Assembly: GCF_031877795.1 (NCBI RefSeq)
Contig: NC_133940.1
Location: 7,069,985 to 7,133,984, forward strand
DNA from: Strix aluco
Taxonomy: Eukaryota > Chordata > Aves > Strigiformes > Strigidae
Length of the DNA: 64,000 nt
Direction: 5' to 3'
Part shown: piece by piece, positions 27,182 to 37,620 of the stretch
How positions within the stretch are numbered: position 1 is the first letter of the stretch
How the letters are laid out: every line of letters starts with the position of its first letter
Notes under the pieces: model-generated
What the model saw: only the letters and a program-made list of their open reading frames with translations
What the model was told of the DNA's origin: nothing
Database searches by the model: none
Made by a program: the position numbers and the translations under genes

Positions 27182-28553
27182 GCCAGGCTGCAACCTTTCA
27201 TCTGGTCGACACAATTCTCAGTACTTCTGCTGAAGAAGTGGGAAACTAAAATCTGGTTCAAAATATTTCTGAAAGGAGGGGACCTTGGCTGACAGCCAGA
27301 CATATACACATACTGTGTACATACAAAAAGCACAATTACATTTCTGTTAGAAACCAGGTGAAAAGCACAAAAGCCAATGACTGCCCAAATTTTCCTTCAG
27401 TCAGCAACTGTTCACAAACCTCTCAAGGAATGAACTTAATAGAAGGAATTTTTGGGAACACGTGGAGTCTGAAAAAATACTGGGTTTTTTTCTACTCATG
27501 TCATTTTTTTCTGGAGCAAACCCAGAAATATGTGACCTCTGTGCATAATGACAACTCAATGACACGGCTCTCATTCTGAATGTGGAATATGAAATGCTCA
27601 CTGTGAACTGCTCAAAAATAATCCTCAGGCCATGATTATTCATAGAAATTATTTGGTGAGTAATTTCAATTAAATAAATTCAAGGAATCAAGAAAAAGTG
27701 GCTAAACTAATAGAATGCATTATTTATGATGAATAATTCATTTGGAGGAACTTTCCCCCCAACACCATTGCAGAAAGCCAGCTCAAGGCATAGGACACTG
27801 GAGTCCCACTTAAGCACTGTTTTGAGGTCTTAATTGGGGGCTTTCATGATGAATCACTCTGGGCTGGCCCTCTGCCCAGGACTGAATTTCACCCATTGCT
27901 CCTGCTCCTTGCATATTGCTAGATATGTCATTAGCACAGTGGGATTTGGATTCTTTCAACTTTACTGTCATAAAAATAATGATATGAAGAGATTTCACTA
28001 CATTTCTTTTACCACTAACAAATAAAGGGAAGAAACCTCTCACATCAACCCACCAGACTTTCAACAGTGAACATTCATCATACCCCTACATCAACTGCAT
28101 TATGCAAATATGAGCCCCATTACTAAGGCATGTCCATTCAGTAAAACAAGAAAACCTGATCATTTCATTGAGATTCTCTGAATTACTAAAAACGCTCATC
28201 TGCACTTGTGCTTGCATGATGGGACATTTCCAGTGAAAAACACTCACAGTATGTAACACATAGATTATGACCCTGAGGAAATCTGAAAAATTGCATTTAT
28301 AAACGGTAGTGGTAAATATTAGTGTAGACATTCACACATTTGAAATTAATGGAACGATAAATCCATTGTTGTTTTAAGGATGGAAAAAAACTTTTTTGTT
28401 GTTCTTGATGTTCAGCAACATCATCAGGAAGATTCATCTCACTGTTCCTAGCAAAGACCCATTGACCCGATGAAACAAAACACTTCGAAAAATATTTAAC
28501 CCACTCATTAAGACCTAAGTGTATGCTTTTAAGTTGAACATTTGTTCAAAGAT
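27182..28553. other. Intergenic sequence, no gene recognised
   Basis: AT-rich sequence with several homeodomain-core-like TAATTA/ATTAAAT motifs around 27660-27740. These are expected by chance at this composition. No open frame exceeds about 85 codons, and I recognised no repeat family. Confidence 0.6.
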
Positions 28554-28617
28554 CTGATTCAAATCCCACAGAGATCAGTAGGAGTCCTTTCACTGACACC
28601 AAAGGGCTTTGGATCAG
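28554..28617. repeat. Palindromic MITE-like amniote repeat
   Basis: The segment begins CTGATTCAAATCCCA and ends GGGCTTTGGATCAG, which is an imperfect reverse complement. Between the arms is the typical GTAGGAGTCCTTTCACTGAC segment. It matches the amniote palindromic repeat whose arms read GATCCAAAGCCCATTGAAGT (Chompy-like; name from memory). It is one of at least four related remnants in this window. Confidence 0.7.
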
Positions 28618-31600
28618 ACATACTACTTTGCTGAATAGGATGAACACATCCATAAATATCAACTGTCTTACAGTACTTTGCTAGGTCCTATGCTAAAAGG
28701 GGGGGGGTACAAGGGGAGGGCAGGGTTGTTTTTCTATGCAACAAAGAAAAAAATTGGGCTAAAGCTAAAATAAAGTGCAATCTTAATTACGTAGTGGTGA
28801 GTCTATCAGTATCCCCAGTGCACAGGCTACCTAGGATGCTTTCTGACAGACAGCTTCTCTATCACATTTCCTGCTGAAACCAATATTACTGCTATTATAA
28901 CTCACAAAATTGGTTTTTTATTTTTCAAAAGTTAGGGTTCCGCATTAATGATACAAAACATCAGAAATTGATAGTTTTACTGCTGAGTTTTGAACCACCA
29001 GTGTAAAACCATGCTGTGCTGTTACAACACAGATTACCCCAGACATACTGAAACAAATCACGGCAAAGCCTCTTTGCAAAAAATTATGTTGTAATTAGAC
29101 AATGGGTCTCAAAAATATGTATCCTTGGCCAGGGTCTGAGCCCTTGCAGGAAGCAGCAACTGAGGGAAGAATTACAAAGCATGTTGATTTTAAGTCATGG
29201 TTCATTAAATTCTTTTATTTATACAGTAGATAGTCATGAAGTTGCAGTAAACAATATTCTGAAGTAGCCCATGGCTCTCCATATGCTTGAATGGTTGGGG
29301 GAAACGGAGCTAAAAAATGTATCTGGAAACCAATGAAATTCATTACAGGTAATAGCAAAGGCAATTACAGACTGCCAGCAAAAAGCAACTCAGCAGACCC
29401 CACGCACTCAGAAGGCACTGGCACTCAGCAATGCCCCTCTGCCCACAGACTGGCACGTCCACCGGCTCTTCATCCACCGAGACTTCATCACAAACACCTC
29501 TCTCCTCTGCCTCTCCTGGGCATGCACTGCACCAGTTCGCTGTCGCATCCCCGCCAGGGCCACGGAGGGCAGAGCCCCAGCTCCTTCCTCCCTGTCTCTC
29601 ACGCTCAGCCTCCTCCACTCGGCCCTTGCCCAGCCCTTGCCCAAAGAAAGCAAGCGAAAGCCAGAGCCTCCTCTCTCACCCCTTCCTTTACAGCATACTT
29701 CCCAGTGCTGCTGGATGAGATAAAACCTTGGATTATAAGTAACAATTATTTTGCACACTGCTCACTGCTAAATCTGGAAACTGTTTATTTCCTTAATAAT
29801 GACTTTTAAGTGAGGCACAAAAATATCCCACTTACAGTACAGGAAATATTCCAGAAAAGTACATGCTCAGGGAGAGAGAATGTCTCTAGCTACAAATAGG
29901 CACACATACACACACGAGAGCATAAAGAGAAACATCCCCTTGGAAAACAAGAATATAGGGTACTTGTTGAATAGTAATGATGATTATCTAAAGCTGACAA
30001 GGAGTAGGCATCTCATATTATGTAGTTCAGGATCACAGGATGAAGAACACATAAGATCACTAAATAGCTAAATTTACACATTCTCATTGTTTCACCACAT
30101 CAGTCATCATGTTTTGTTCACAAAAATCAATACTGGCATCTATTTATACTACATTAATAAATCCCTCCTTACCCACCACCAGCACCCAGGCTACCTTGGT
30201 AGTTTCTAATGATCAGTAAAACTTAAAACCTGACCTCCATCCAATTCACAGAGATTTTTGCTTAGTTTCCTGCTGCAGCCTTTTCTTCATTCCATGAGAC
30301 TTGGTGGATATGTTTGCTCCTTCTTCATTTATACACAAACAGAAACTGATAGGTAAAAATGCATAAGTAGTGTTTAGCATCCATCTGCAGATACAATGTG
30401 GGGAAAGAAAATGATCTCCACCTTTCCAGACTTATTCTGCTCCTTGATATTTACCCTCACAGAGGACAACAGCATGATGTGCGCTAGGTAGGAAGCGTAA
30501 TCATCTGTGCCAAATTTTGTGTGCTTATGCTTCATGCTGTGGTCTGGATTTTTTTTTCCCCTGCCAGTAGATAAAGTGGTGGCTTTAGGACCATGCAGGA
30601 GCCAAGAGCTGCTTTGGTGTATGTACCAGCACAGGACTAACAGACAATTTTAAGGTGGTTAAGGCTGGTATCAGGCAAATATTTAGCTCATACTTGCTCT
30701 GCAGCAGTCTGGGAGTGCTCCCGTGGGAAACAGGTATGGGAAAATTAAGGGCTCTTAAGCCAGCAGACAAGGATAGTACAAGGATAAAAAATTCAAACTG
30801 AAGGTAGCCAGATGCAGAGTTGTAGAGAAAGCACAATTTTTTACCTGTGGGAGATGAAAGCTATTGGAACAATTTACCAAATATTATGGCAGATTTTCAT
30901 CATAAGAAATGGCTAAAATACGCCTGGATGTTATTGGTTTCTCAGTTTTTTTGTTTTTCTTTTTCCTATGAAGTCTGATCTAGTTTAAACAGGAATTAAT
31001 TCCAGTTTAGCTGATGGCCTGGGTTATGCAAGATCCAAAAGCCACAATGGTTCCCTTATAATCTATGAATCTGCAAGTTCCTGAATCTGTACTCAGTCTT
31101 CGTAACTTTGCTCCAAAAAGGAGGATGAGGGAACACAGCAAAGTATTTGGGAAAAAAAGAAACCTTCACCATGCTTACAAATCAGGCGTAACACTGAGTT
31201 TTCCCAAACCCTCATAGGCTGCTCTATCAACCTGCCTCCTGGCCTTCCATTCCTGGAGGCTCCCAGATAGTCACAGCCTGAAAATGTTCCCACGTTCAAC
31301 ATGCAAAATAAAAAGACAGTAAAACAGGTGGGGGGAAAAAAGCTGTTCTTTTATACTCTGTTTTTAATTGAAAGGATTATAAAACACTTCGGGCATGCTG
31401 AGAAATCATGACTTTGTTCCTAAATAAAAAGCTGTATTTTTTTTTTTTTTTAAATCCTTGTTCCTCCTCCTACAACAGCAGTTATTATACGCATGCATTT
31501 GCAGTGTAATAGAATCAGTATCATCTCTGTGTCTTATTACTGTTGCAATCCCCTAACATGCTGTTCCTTCCATCCCACATGAATCTGGTAATTACTGCTG

Positions 31601-32869
31601 AGGCATGCCATGCGTACACTTTCCCTTCCAAGGCAGCATCAGCTGTTACCACAAACACATTTCCTACGTACTAGTAAACACAGGCAAGTGGGACAGTATA
31701 TGTTGTCCCATGAGCCAATTCCAGGCCATGATACTTGCTCACCAGAAAGCTGCACGTCACTGAAACTCACGGACGTGAAACAAATGTACGCTGCGAGATG
31801 AGAGAAAAATGCACTGGGCTTACTTCTGCCTTCAGCTTTTGCTGTGTTGGAGCAAGCCCTGTGAGTGCTGGCAACGCCGTGCAGGGCTGCTCAGGTGAGA
31901 CGTGTTGAAGGTAGGTTACAGGAACGTGTGTGTGCCTCTGTGCGTGTGTTAGTGGGGCAGGGGTGTGCATGAATATGCTCCCTTCAGAAAAACAAAACAA
32001 AAAAAAATCAACCCAGGTCTACTTTTACCTTCTCTTTTTAGGCTGATGCCCCTAGACTGTGTTAGAAAGATCCAAAAATAAGACTGGCTGTGTTCTGTAA
32101 CTAGTGGAGCAAACACCATATTCTTAATGTTTGAAGCAGAAAACAAGCAAAAAATCTTGCAGAATAATAATCTGGCCGCTGTTGTATTGGTGTTGTAAAC
32201 CCCCAGATCTGCTACACACATCTTTCCTGATCCTAGCAATTTTTACTCCTGAATTCAGCTGGATAAAGAGACTTAGCAATGGAGCAGCTCCGAGTGCGTT
32301 TCAGAATCCCAGTCTTGTTGAAATTCATGCAGCACCACACCAAAAACATGTTCCAGTGTGGGATGCTCCTGCTTTTTCCCCAACCTCTCCAAATTTTAGA
32401 TAGGGAACTTGCAGCCGCTCCACTCCCCAACACAAACTCCAGCACTATTCCTGCCCAGCAGCGCTGCAAAGGCACCTGTGTGTTACCTTTCCCCATCTCA
32501 AGCCTCCCGTAAGAATAGAAAACACATTTCTCCTGCTCCTAAAATGTGGGCTCTGACACGTCATGGCTAAAGAACACAAGATGACAGTACCACCTTTGCC
32601 AAGCCCAGCACCCTTTTGGCAGCGAACCTCTACGCTCTAAAGACTAAGTGGAGTGTGTATAGTTCCCTGTCAAAATCTGGTAATAACGCACCCTGCCACA
32701 TTAGCACTTTAAAAATTCGTTGTGGAGTGGTTTTTTTTATTATTATTTTTCCCCAGTGTGACCCCGAAGTTTTACCTTCCAGAGATCAAGAGCAGCCATC
32801 CTTTCCCATCAGATGTGTGCCCCGCGCATGGTGCTTAATCGCAGTCACAGTAACCCACCTCCGGCAGCT
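28618..32869. other. Intergenic sequence upstream of SLITRK2
   Basis: Mostly AT-rich. A C-rich, CpG-containing patch at about 29410-29690 supports overlapping open frames on both strands (up to 172 codons), none resembling a known protein. A T-run lies near 31438-31451. CpG density rises from about 32800 into the SLITRK2 island. No confident exon is visible, but distal 5' UTR exons of SLITRK2 could lie here unseen. Confidence 0.6.
28699..28725 (+). other. G-quadruplex-type motif
   Basis: Four G-runs (9, 4, 3 and 3 Gs) are separated by loops of 5, 1 and 2 bases, which satisfies the usual intrastrand G4 pattern. It lies in gene-free DNA about 5.9 kb upstream of the SLITRK2 start codon. No other regulatory context is visible. 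Confidence 0.6.
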
Positions 32870-33147
32870 CGTTCTTTTTACCGGCGGCCAAACGCTCTGC
32901 CCCGCCGTCGCCGTTTGGCAGCGGGACCGGTGGGAATGATCCCGCTGGACGCGGGCTGGGCTGCTCAGCGCCGGGGAGCGCGCAGGGACGCGGAGCTGCC
33001 GTGACCCGCCGGTCCGGCCCGGGGAGGGGGTTCCACTGCCCCGAACGCGCGGGGACCCACGGGGGGGTGCGGGGGGTGCTGCCGCGGAGCGGGGAGCGGT
33101 GCTGCGGGCAGGTCCGGGCTGGGCAGCGCCCTGCGCCCCCGGCCGGA

Positions 33148-33479
33148 GTGCGCGTGTGCGGGGGATGCGCGGGGGGTAGTGTGTGCGTGTGTGTAGTGTG
33201 TGGGGTGCGTGTGCGCGGAGTGTGTAGTGTGCGCGGGGTGTGGTGGGTGTAGCGTGTGCGCAGTGTGCGCGGTGTGTATAGTGTGTGCGCGGTGTGTGTA
33301 GTGTGTGCGCGGTGTGTATGGTGTGTGCGCGGTGTGTATGGTGTGTGCGCGGTGTGCGCGATGCGTGCAGTGTGTGCGCGGTGTGTGTAGTGTGTGCGCG
33401 GTGTGCGGTGTGTGTAGTGCGTGCGGTGTGTGCGTGTGCGCGGTGTGTGCGCGTGTGTGTGCGGTGTGTGTGTGCGCGC
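33148..33479 (+). repeat. GT/GC minisatellite, alternating purine-pyrimidine
   Basis: About 330 bases consist of GTGTGTGCGC-type sequence. From 33261 a 20-base unit (GTGTGTGCGC then GGTGTGTATG or a variant) repeats in register at 33261, 33281, 33301, 33321 and 33341, and again from 33370. Alternating GT/GC is the classic Z-DNA-forming sequence. Open frames through it on both strands (Cys/Val/Arg-rich on +, His/Thr-rich on -) are repeat artefacts. Confidence 0.9.
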
Positions 33480-33702
33480 TGGCCGCCTGGCTTGTGCCGA
33501 AAAAGCTGCTCGATTTTGAGACCACGGATTTAGGGACTGGGGGGGCCAAAAATTCTCCGGAGCCAGGTAAATCCGCCTGTTACCTTCTCCCCCTGCGCGG
33601 GTCCGAGTGCCCGCGCTGCGCCGGGCGCGGCTGCAGGTGCTGTCAGGGCGCTCCCGCGACGAGCGGCCGAGCCGGCAGCGGAGCCACCGGGAGGGGAGAA
33701 CC

Positions 33703-33741
33703 GGGGGGTGGGGGGACGGGGGGGGTGGGGGGGGGGCTGGG
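33703..33741 (+). other. G-run cluster (G-quadruplex-type) in the promoter
   Basis: Runs of 6, 6, 8, 10 and 3 Gs are separated by only one or two bases (T, AC, T, CT). This is an unusually strong G4-type motif, 28 bases upstream of the palindromic CRE. The run lengths may be assembly-sensitive. Confidence 0.75.
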
Positions 33742-33768
33742 AAAAGCGTGTCCCCCCCGCCCCCGTCG

Positions 33769-33776
33769 TGACGTCA
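33769..33776. promoter_or_regulatory. Palindromic cAMP response element (TGACGTCA)
   Basis: A full 8-base consensus CRE lies in the CpG island about 780 bases upstream of the SLITRK2 start codon. Full palindromic CREs near CpG-island start sites are typical CREB/ATF binding sites and would link the gene to neuronal activity. Binding is inferred, not shown. Confidence 0.6.
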
Positions 33777-34064
33777 GCGCGGCTCCGTGCGGGGCAGCCG
33801 GCAAAAGCGCGGCACCGCGCCGCGCCCCGCGCAGAGCCGCCCGCGCTCCCGCAGCGGCGCCGCCGCCGCTCCTCGCCCCCCGCCCGGCCCAACTTCCCGC
33901 CGGGACGGGACGGGACGCGACGGGACGCGACGGGCCGGGCTCCTCCTGAGGTGTGGGGCGGGCGATGCCTCTCGCCGCCGGGCGCCTGGTTCCCGGGGCG
34001 CGGCGGCACTCGGCGGCGGCCCCTGCCCCTGCCCCCGCTGCCCCCTCGGGCGCCCCGAGAGCAG

Positions 34065-34508
34065 GTACGAGCCGAGAGGCGCGCGGTGGGGAGGGGGGAG
34101 GCACGGGGAGCCCCGAGGAGCCGGCGGGCGGGCGGGGTGGCTTTGCCAGCGTTGATTCTCCCTGCCCGGTTTCGAATCGCTGGCGGTGACGGGGAGCCGG
34201 CAGCGGGGGCTGCCCCGGGCCGGGGGCGGCTGCTGCGGCGGGCGGAGGCGGCGGGCAGCGCCGGGGGCAGCGCGGTTCTCGGGGAGCTCCCCGACGGGGC
34301 TTCCCCCACGGCAGCTCCGCTGGCGCCTTCCGAGAGGAAAAGGAGGGGTGGAGGAGCCGGGGGGATTTCGGAGGAGTTTTGCAAGTCGCTGTCTTGCCGC
34401 CCCCCTCCCCCCGCAGCCTTGCAACCTGCTTTCCCCTCCCCTGGCAGCCTCTGCTCCCGGCCGTTTTCACTGGGGATTTCTTCTTTCTCTCCTTACCTGT
34501 CTCAAAAG
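34065..34508 (+). other. Candidate 5' UTR intron of SLITRK2
   Basis: A strong donor CAG|GTACGA occurs at 34064/34065. The pyrimidine-rich stretch TTCTTTCTCTCCTTACC followed by CAAAAG|GT gives an acceptor at 34508, and GACTGTAG at 34520 is an alternative. This would leave a short 5' UTR segment before the ATG at 34552. Another donor-like CAG|GTAAAT lies at 33566/33567. SLITRK genes normally keep the whole coding sequence in one exon with non-coding exons upstream, so the arrangement fits. The exact junctions are inference. Confidence 0.45.
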
Positions 34509-34551
34509 GTTTGACTGTAGGTACCGAAGCGGGGATCGACGGCGCATAAAG

Positions 34552-37125
34552 ATGCTGAAGGGTGTTTGGTTGCTCAGTTTGTTAACAGTGGCTGGGATCT
34601 CGCGGACAGAGAGTCGCAAACCTGCCAAAGACATTTGCAGCAAGAGCCGCTGCCCTTGTGAGGAGAAGGAGAACGTGCTGAACATTAATTGTGAAAACAA
34701 AGGATTTACAACCGTCAGCCTCCTCCTGCCGCCACCGTCCAAGATCTACCAGCTGTTTCTCAACGGGAACGCGCTGACCCGCCTGTTCCCCAATGAGTTC
34801 GTCAACTACTCCAACGCCGTGACCCTCCACTTGGGCAACAACGACATGCAGGAGATCCGCACAGGGGCCTTCAGCGGCCTCCGCACCCTCAAGAGGCTGC
34901 ACCTCAATAACAACAAGCTGGAAGTGCTGAAGGAGGACACGTTCCTGGGCTTGGAGAGTCTGGAGTACCTGCAGGCTGATTATAATTACATCAGTGCCAT
35001 CGAGGCGGGGGCCTTCAGCAAGCTAAACAAGCTCAAGGTGCTGATTCTCAATGACAACCTCCTGCTGTCCCTGCCCAGCAATGTTTTCCGCTTCGTGCTC
35101 CTCACTCACCTGGACCTGCGGGGGAACCGGCTGAAGATGATGCCTTTTGCTGGGGTGCTGGAGCACATTGGAGGCATCATGGAAATCCAGCTGGAGGAAA
35201 ACCCTTGGAACTGCACCTGCGACTTGCTGCCGCTCAAGGCCTGGCTAGACACCATCACCGTGTTCGTCGGCGAGATAGTCTGCGAAACCCCCTTCAGGCT
35301 TCATGGGAAAGATGTGACCCAGCTCACCAGGCAGGACCTCTGCCCTAGGAAAAGCTCCAGTGATTCAAACCAGAGGGAGAAGCACCCTGTCCTCTCAGAC
35401 CCGCACACCTCGAGGCTATCGCCCACAGCCAACGCTGCCATCAGTCCCACCAGAGCCCCAAAAGCCAGCCGGCCACCCAAAACTAGGAACCGCCCCACAC
35501 CCCGTGTGACTGTGTCGAAAGACAGGCAAATATTCGGACCTATCATGGTTTACCAGACAAAGTCTCCTGTGCCCATCACCTGCCCATCTGGCTGCATCTG
35601 TACTTCGCAGAGCTCAGACAACGGCTTAAATGTGAACTGCCAAGAGAAAAAGATAAGTAACATCTCCGATCTCCACCCTAGGCCGACCAGTCCAAAGAAA
35701 CTTTACCTTACCAGTAACTATCTGCAAGTCATTTATAGAACCGATCTCGCAGAGTACAGCTCTCTGGATTTGTTACATCTAGGAAATAACAGAATTGCAG
35801 TGATACAAGAAGGTGCCTTTACAAACCTCACAAGTTTACGTAGACTTTATCTTAATGGCAACTACCTTGAGATTCTATACCCATCCATGTTCGACGGGCT
35901 GCACAGCCTGCAATATCTCTACCTAGAGTACAATGTCATTAAGGAGATCCTGCCACGCACCTTTGATGCTCTGAGTAATCTTCATCTGTTATTTCTCAAT
36001 AACAACCTGCTCAGATCCTTGCCTGACAACGTCTTTGGCGGCACTTCCCTCACCAGACTCAACCTCAGAAACAACCACTTCTCACATCTGCCTGTGAGAG
36101 GAGTCTTGGACCAGCTCTCAGCTCTAATTCAGATAGACCTTCAGGAGAACCCTTGGGACTGCACATGTGACATCCTGGGGCTGAGGAACTGGATAGAGCA
36201 AGTCACTGACCAGAACAACCAGCAGTCAAATCCCCCCGTAGTTATCAATGAAGTCATATGTGAGTCTCCCACCAAGCACTCTGGAGAGCATCTGAAATTC
36301 CTGAGCAAAGAAGCCATCTGCCCAGATAACCCCAATTTGTCAGATTCTTCTCTCCTCTCCATGAACCAGAACACGGATACACCCCATCTCCTTGGTGTCT
36401 CGCCCAGCTCCTACCCAGAAATACACACCGAAGTTCCGCTGTCTGTCTTAATTTTAGGCTTGCTGGTTGTGTTTATTTTGTCAGTCTGTTTTGGGGCAGG
36501 CCTGTTTGTCTTTGTCCTTAAGCGCCGGAAGGGGGTGCAAAGCATGCCCAGCAGCGCAAACAATTTAGATATAAGTTCATTTCAGCTCCAGTACGGGTCT
36601 TACAACACTGAGACCCACGATAAAACTGAAGGACATGTTTATAACTACATTCCCCCTCCTGTTGGACAGATGTGCCAAAACCCAATCTACATGCAAAAGG
36701 AAGGGGATCCAGTTGCCTATTACAGGAATCTCCATGAGTTTAGCTATAGCAATCTTGACCACAAAAAGGAAGACCCCGCCAGTCTCGCATTTACAATCAG
36801 TGCAGCTGAATTACTGGAGAAGCAATCCTCGCCGAGGGAACCAGAGCTTCTGTATCAAAATATTGCAGAAAGGGTCAAGGAACTCCCCACCGGAGGATTA
36901 GTTCATTATAACTTTTGCACCTTACCCAAAAGGCAGTTTGCCCCTTCATATGAATCAAGACGCCAAAACCAGGACAGGATAAATAAAACTGTTTTGTATG
37001 GAACTCCCAGGAAATATTTTGCAGAACAGTCTAAACCCGAGCATCCTTTACTCCAAGGAAAGCTACAAACAGAACCAGACTACCTCGAAGTTCTGGAAAA
37101 ACAAACTGCAATCAGTCAGCTGTGA
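34552..37125 (+). CDS. SLITRK2: SLIT and NTRK-like protein 2, synaptic adhesion receptor
   Basis: SLITRK proteins are neuronal single-pass membrane proteins. They bind presynaptic LAR-type receptor phosphatases through their first leucine-rich-repeat module and help form synapses and shape neurites. This 857-residue protein is slightly longer than the ~845-residue mammalian SLITRK2 (length from memory). Visible parts: signal peptide about 1-21; N-cap cysteines 29, 34, 36 and 47; six LRRs; C-cap 217-264 (NPWNCTC); linker; second N-cap from Cys344; second LRR set; C-cap 533-590 (NPWDCTC); membrane segment about 632-656 followed by KRRK; and a 200-residue cytoplasmic tail ending in the Trk-like PDYLEVLE motif (Tyr844). 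Sequons include Asn85 and Asn220. I chose the ATG at 34552 because a signal peptide follows at once and the -3 base is A. The frame is also open upstream to 34186, but that part is GC-rich and probably untranslated. The stop is TGA. The coding exon is intact, without frameshifts. Residues 552-561 look like an insertion. Confidence 0.97.
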   Translation: MLKGVWLLSLLTVAGISRTESRKPAKDICSKSRCPCEEKENVLNINCENKGFTTVSLLLPPPSKIYQLFLNGNALTRLFPNEFVNYSNAVTLHLGNNDMQEIRTGAFSGLRTLKRLHLNNNKLEVLKEDTFLGLESLEYLQADYNYISAIEAGAFSKLNKLKVLILNDNLLLSLPSNVFRFVLLTHLDLRGNRLKMMPFAGVLEHIGGIMEIQLEENPWNCTCDLLPLKAWLDTITVFVGEIVCETPFRLHGKDVTQLTRQDLCPRKSSSDSNQREKHPVLSDPHTSRLSPTANAAISPTRAPKASRPPKTRNRPTPRVTVSKDRQIFGPIMVYQTKSPVPITCPSGCICTSQSSDNGLNVNCQEKKISNISDLHPRPTSPKKLYLTSNYLQVIYRTDLAEYSSLDLLHLGNNRIAVIQEGAFTNLTSLRRLYLNGNYLEILYPSMFDGLHSLQYLYLEYNVIKEILPRTFDALSNLHLLFLNNNLLRSLPDNVFGGTSLTRLNLRNNHFSHLPVRGVLDQLSALIQIDLQENPWDCTCDILGLRNWIEQVTDQNNQQSNPPVVINEVICESPTKHSGEHLKFLSKEAICPDNPNLSDSSLLSMNQNTDTPHLLGVSPSSYPEIHTEVPLSVLILGLLVVFILSVCFGAGLFVFVLKRRKGVQSMPSSANNLDISSFQLQYGSYNTETHDKTEGHVYNYIPPPVGQMCQNPIYMQKEGDPVAYYRNLHEFSYSNLDHKKEDPASLAFTISAAELLEKQSSPREPELLYQNIAERVKELPTGGLVHYNFCTLPKRQFAPSYESRRQNQDRINKTVLYGTPRKYFAEQSKPEHPLLQGKLQTEPDYLEVLEKQTAISQL

Positions 37126-37168
37126 GGGGGGAGGTGGGAGATAAAGGAGAATTTTTAAATGAGCTCAG

Positions 37169-37204
37169 CATCAGATTTGATTGAGTCTGAACTCAATGCT
37201 GATG
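37169..37204 (+). other. Predicted hairpin close to the stop codon
   Basis: ATTGAGT (37180-37186) and ACTCAAT (37191-37197) pair perfectly around a CTGA loop. An outer CATCAG (37169-37174) pairs with CTGATG (37199-37204), separated from the inner stem by an asymmetric internal loop (5 bases against 1). That gives 13 pairs in 36 bases, beginning 43 bases after the stop. The role is unknown. Confidence 0.5.
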
Positions 37205-37620
37205 ACACCTGTCGCATTCCCAACATTTCCACTTTTTAAATTAGAGAGGGAGTGAGAGAGAAATGGAACCCTTTCAGCATAGCCGGGATATGGTGTTGCT
37301 TTTGCAACGTTCCCTTTAAGTTATTTCTATCTCTCTCTCCTTTTGACCCTTCTGTAGGAACTGTCACTGCAAATGTATGTTTCTGTAATAGATCTTGCAT
37401 AATTCTTTTTGATTTGGAAGGAAATGAGGAAGGGGGTCTTTGGGTTTTCTGTTGTTTTGGGTTTTTTTTCCCTTTTCATTTCAAAGTGGAAACTTAATGT
37501 ATTATGTAGAAGATCTCCAAAGATCTTTTTTCCTGGACTATGACTTTCTTTTGTAAATAATAATATACAGTACTGCTGTTTCAATTACCAAGTATAGCCA
37601 CTGGGCGTCACTTTTTTGTG

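Larger units (their letters stand above)
32870..34470 (+). promoter_or_regulatory. CpG island and promoter region of SLITRK2
   Basis: About 1.6 kb of very GC- and CpG-rich DNA sits in an otherwise AT-rich window and ends just before the SLITRK2 coding exon. It contains GC boxes (GGGGCGGG at 33955-33962; a GGCGGGCGGGCGG stretch at about 34122-34135), a CRE, G-run clusters and a GGGAC/GCGAC pentamer array at 33901-33934. I see no convincing TATA box, which suits a dispersed CpG-island promoter. The transcription start cannot be fixed from sequence alone; 33.75-34.0 kb is the likeliest zone. Confidence 0.8.

Noticed and set aside
29291..29809. 172-codon + strand open frame with Ser/Pro/His-rich sequence
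   Set aside because: Overlaps equally long frames on the other strand in a C-rich patch, with no domain or splice context.
32965..33549. 194-codon His/Thr-rich frame (- strand) and Cys/Val/Arg frames (+ strand)
   Set aside because: These are translations of the GTGTGCGC minisatellite, not proteins.
33530..34470. Long open frames on both strands (up to 284 codons) over the CpG island
   Set aside because: They are rich in Pro, Arg, Ala and Gly in every frame and overlap each other. Stop codons are rare simply because the DNA is so GC-rich.
35301..36762. Antisense and alternative-frame ORFs inside SLITRK2
   Set aside because: Shadows of the conserved coding sequence.
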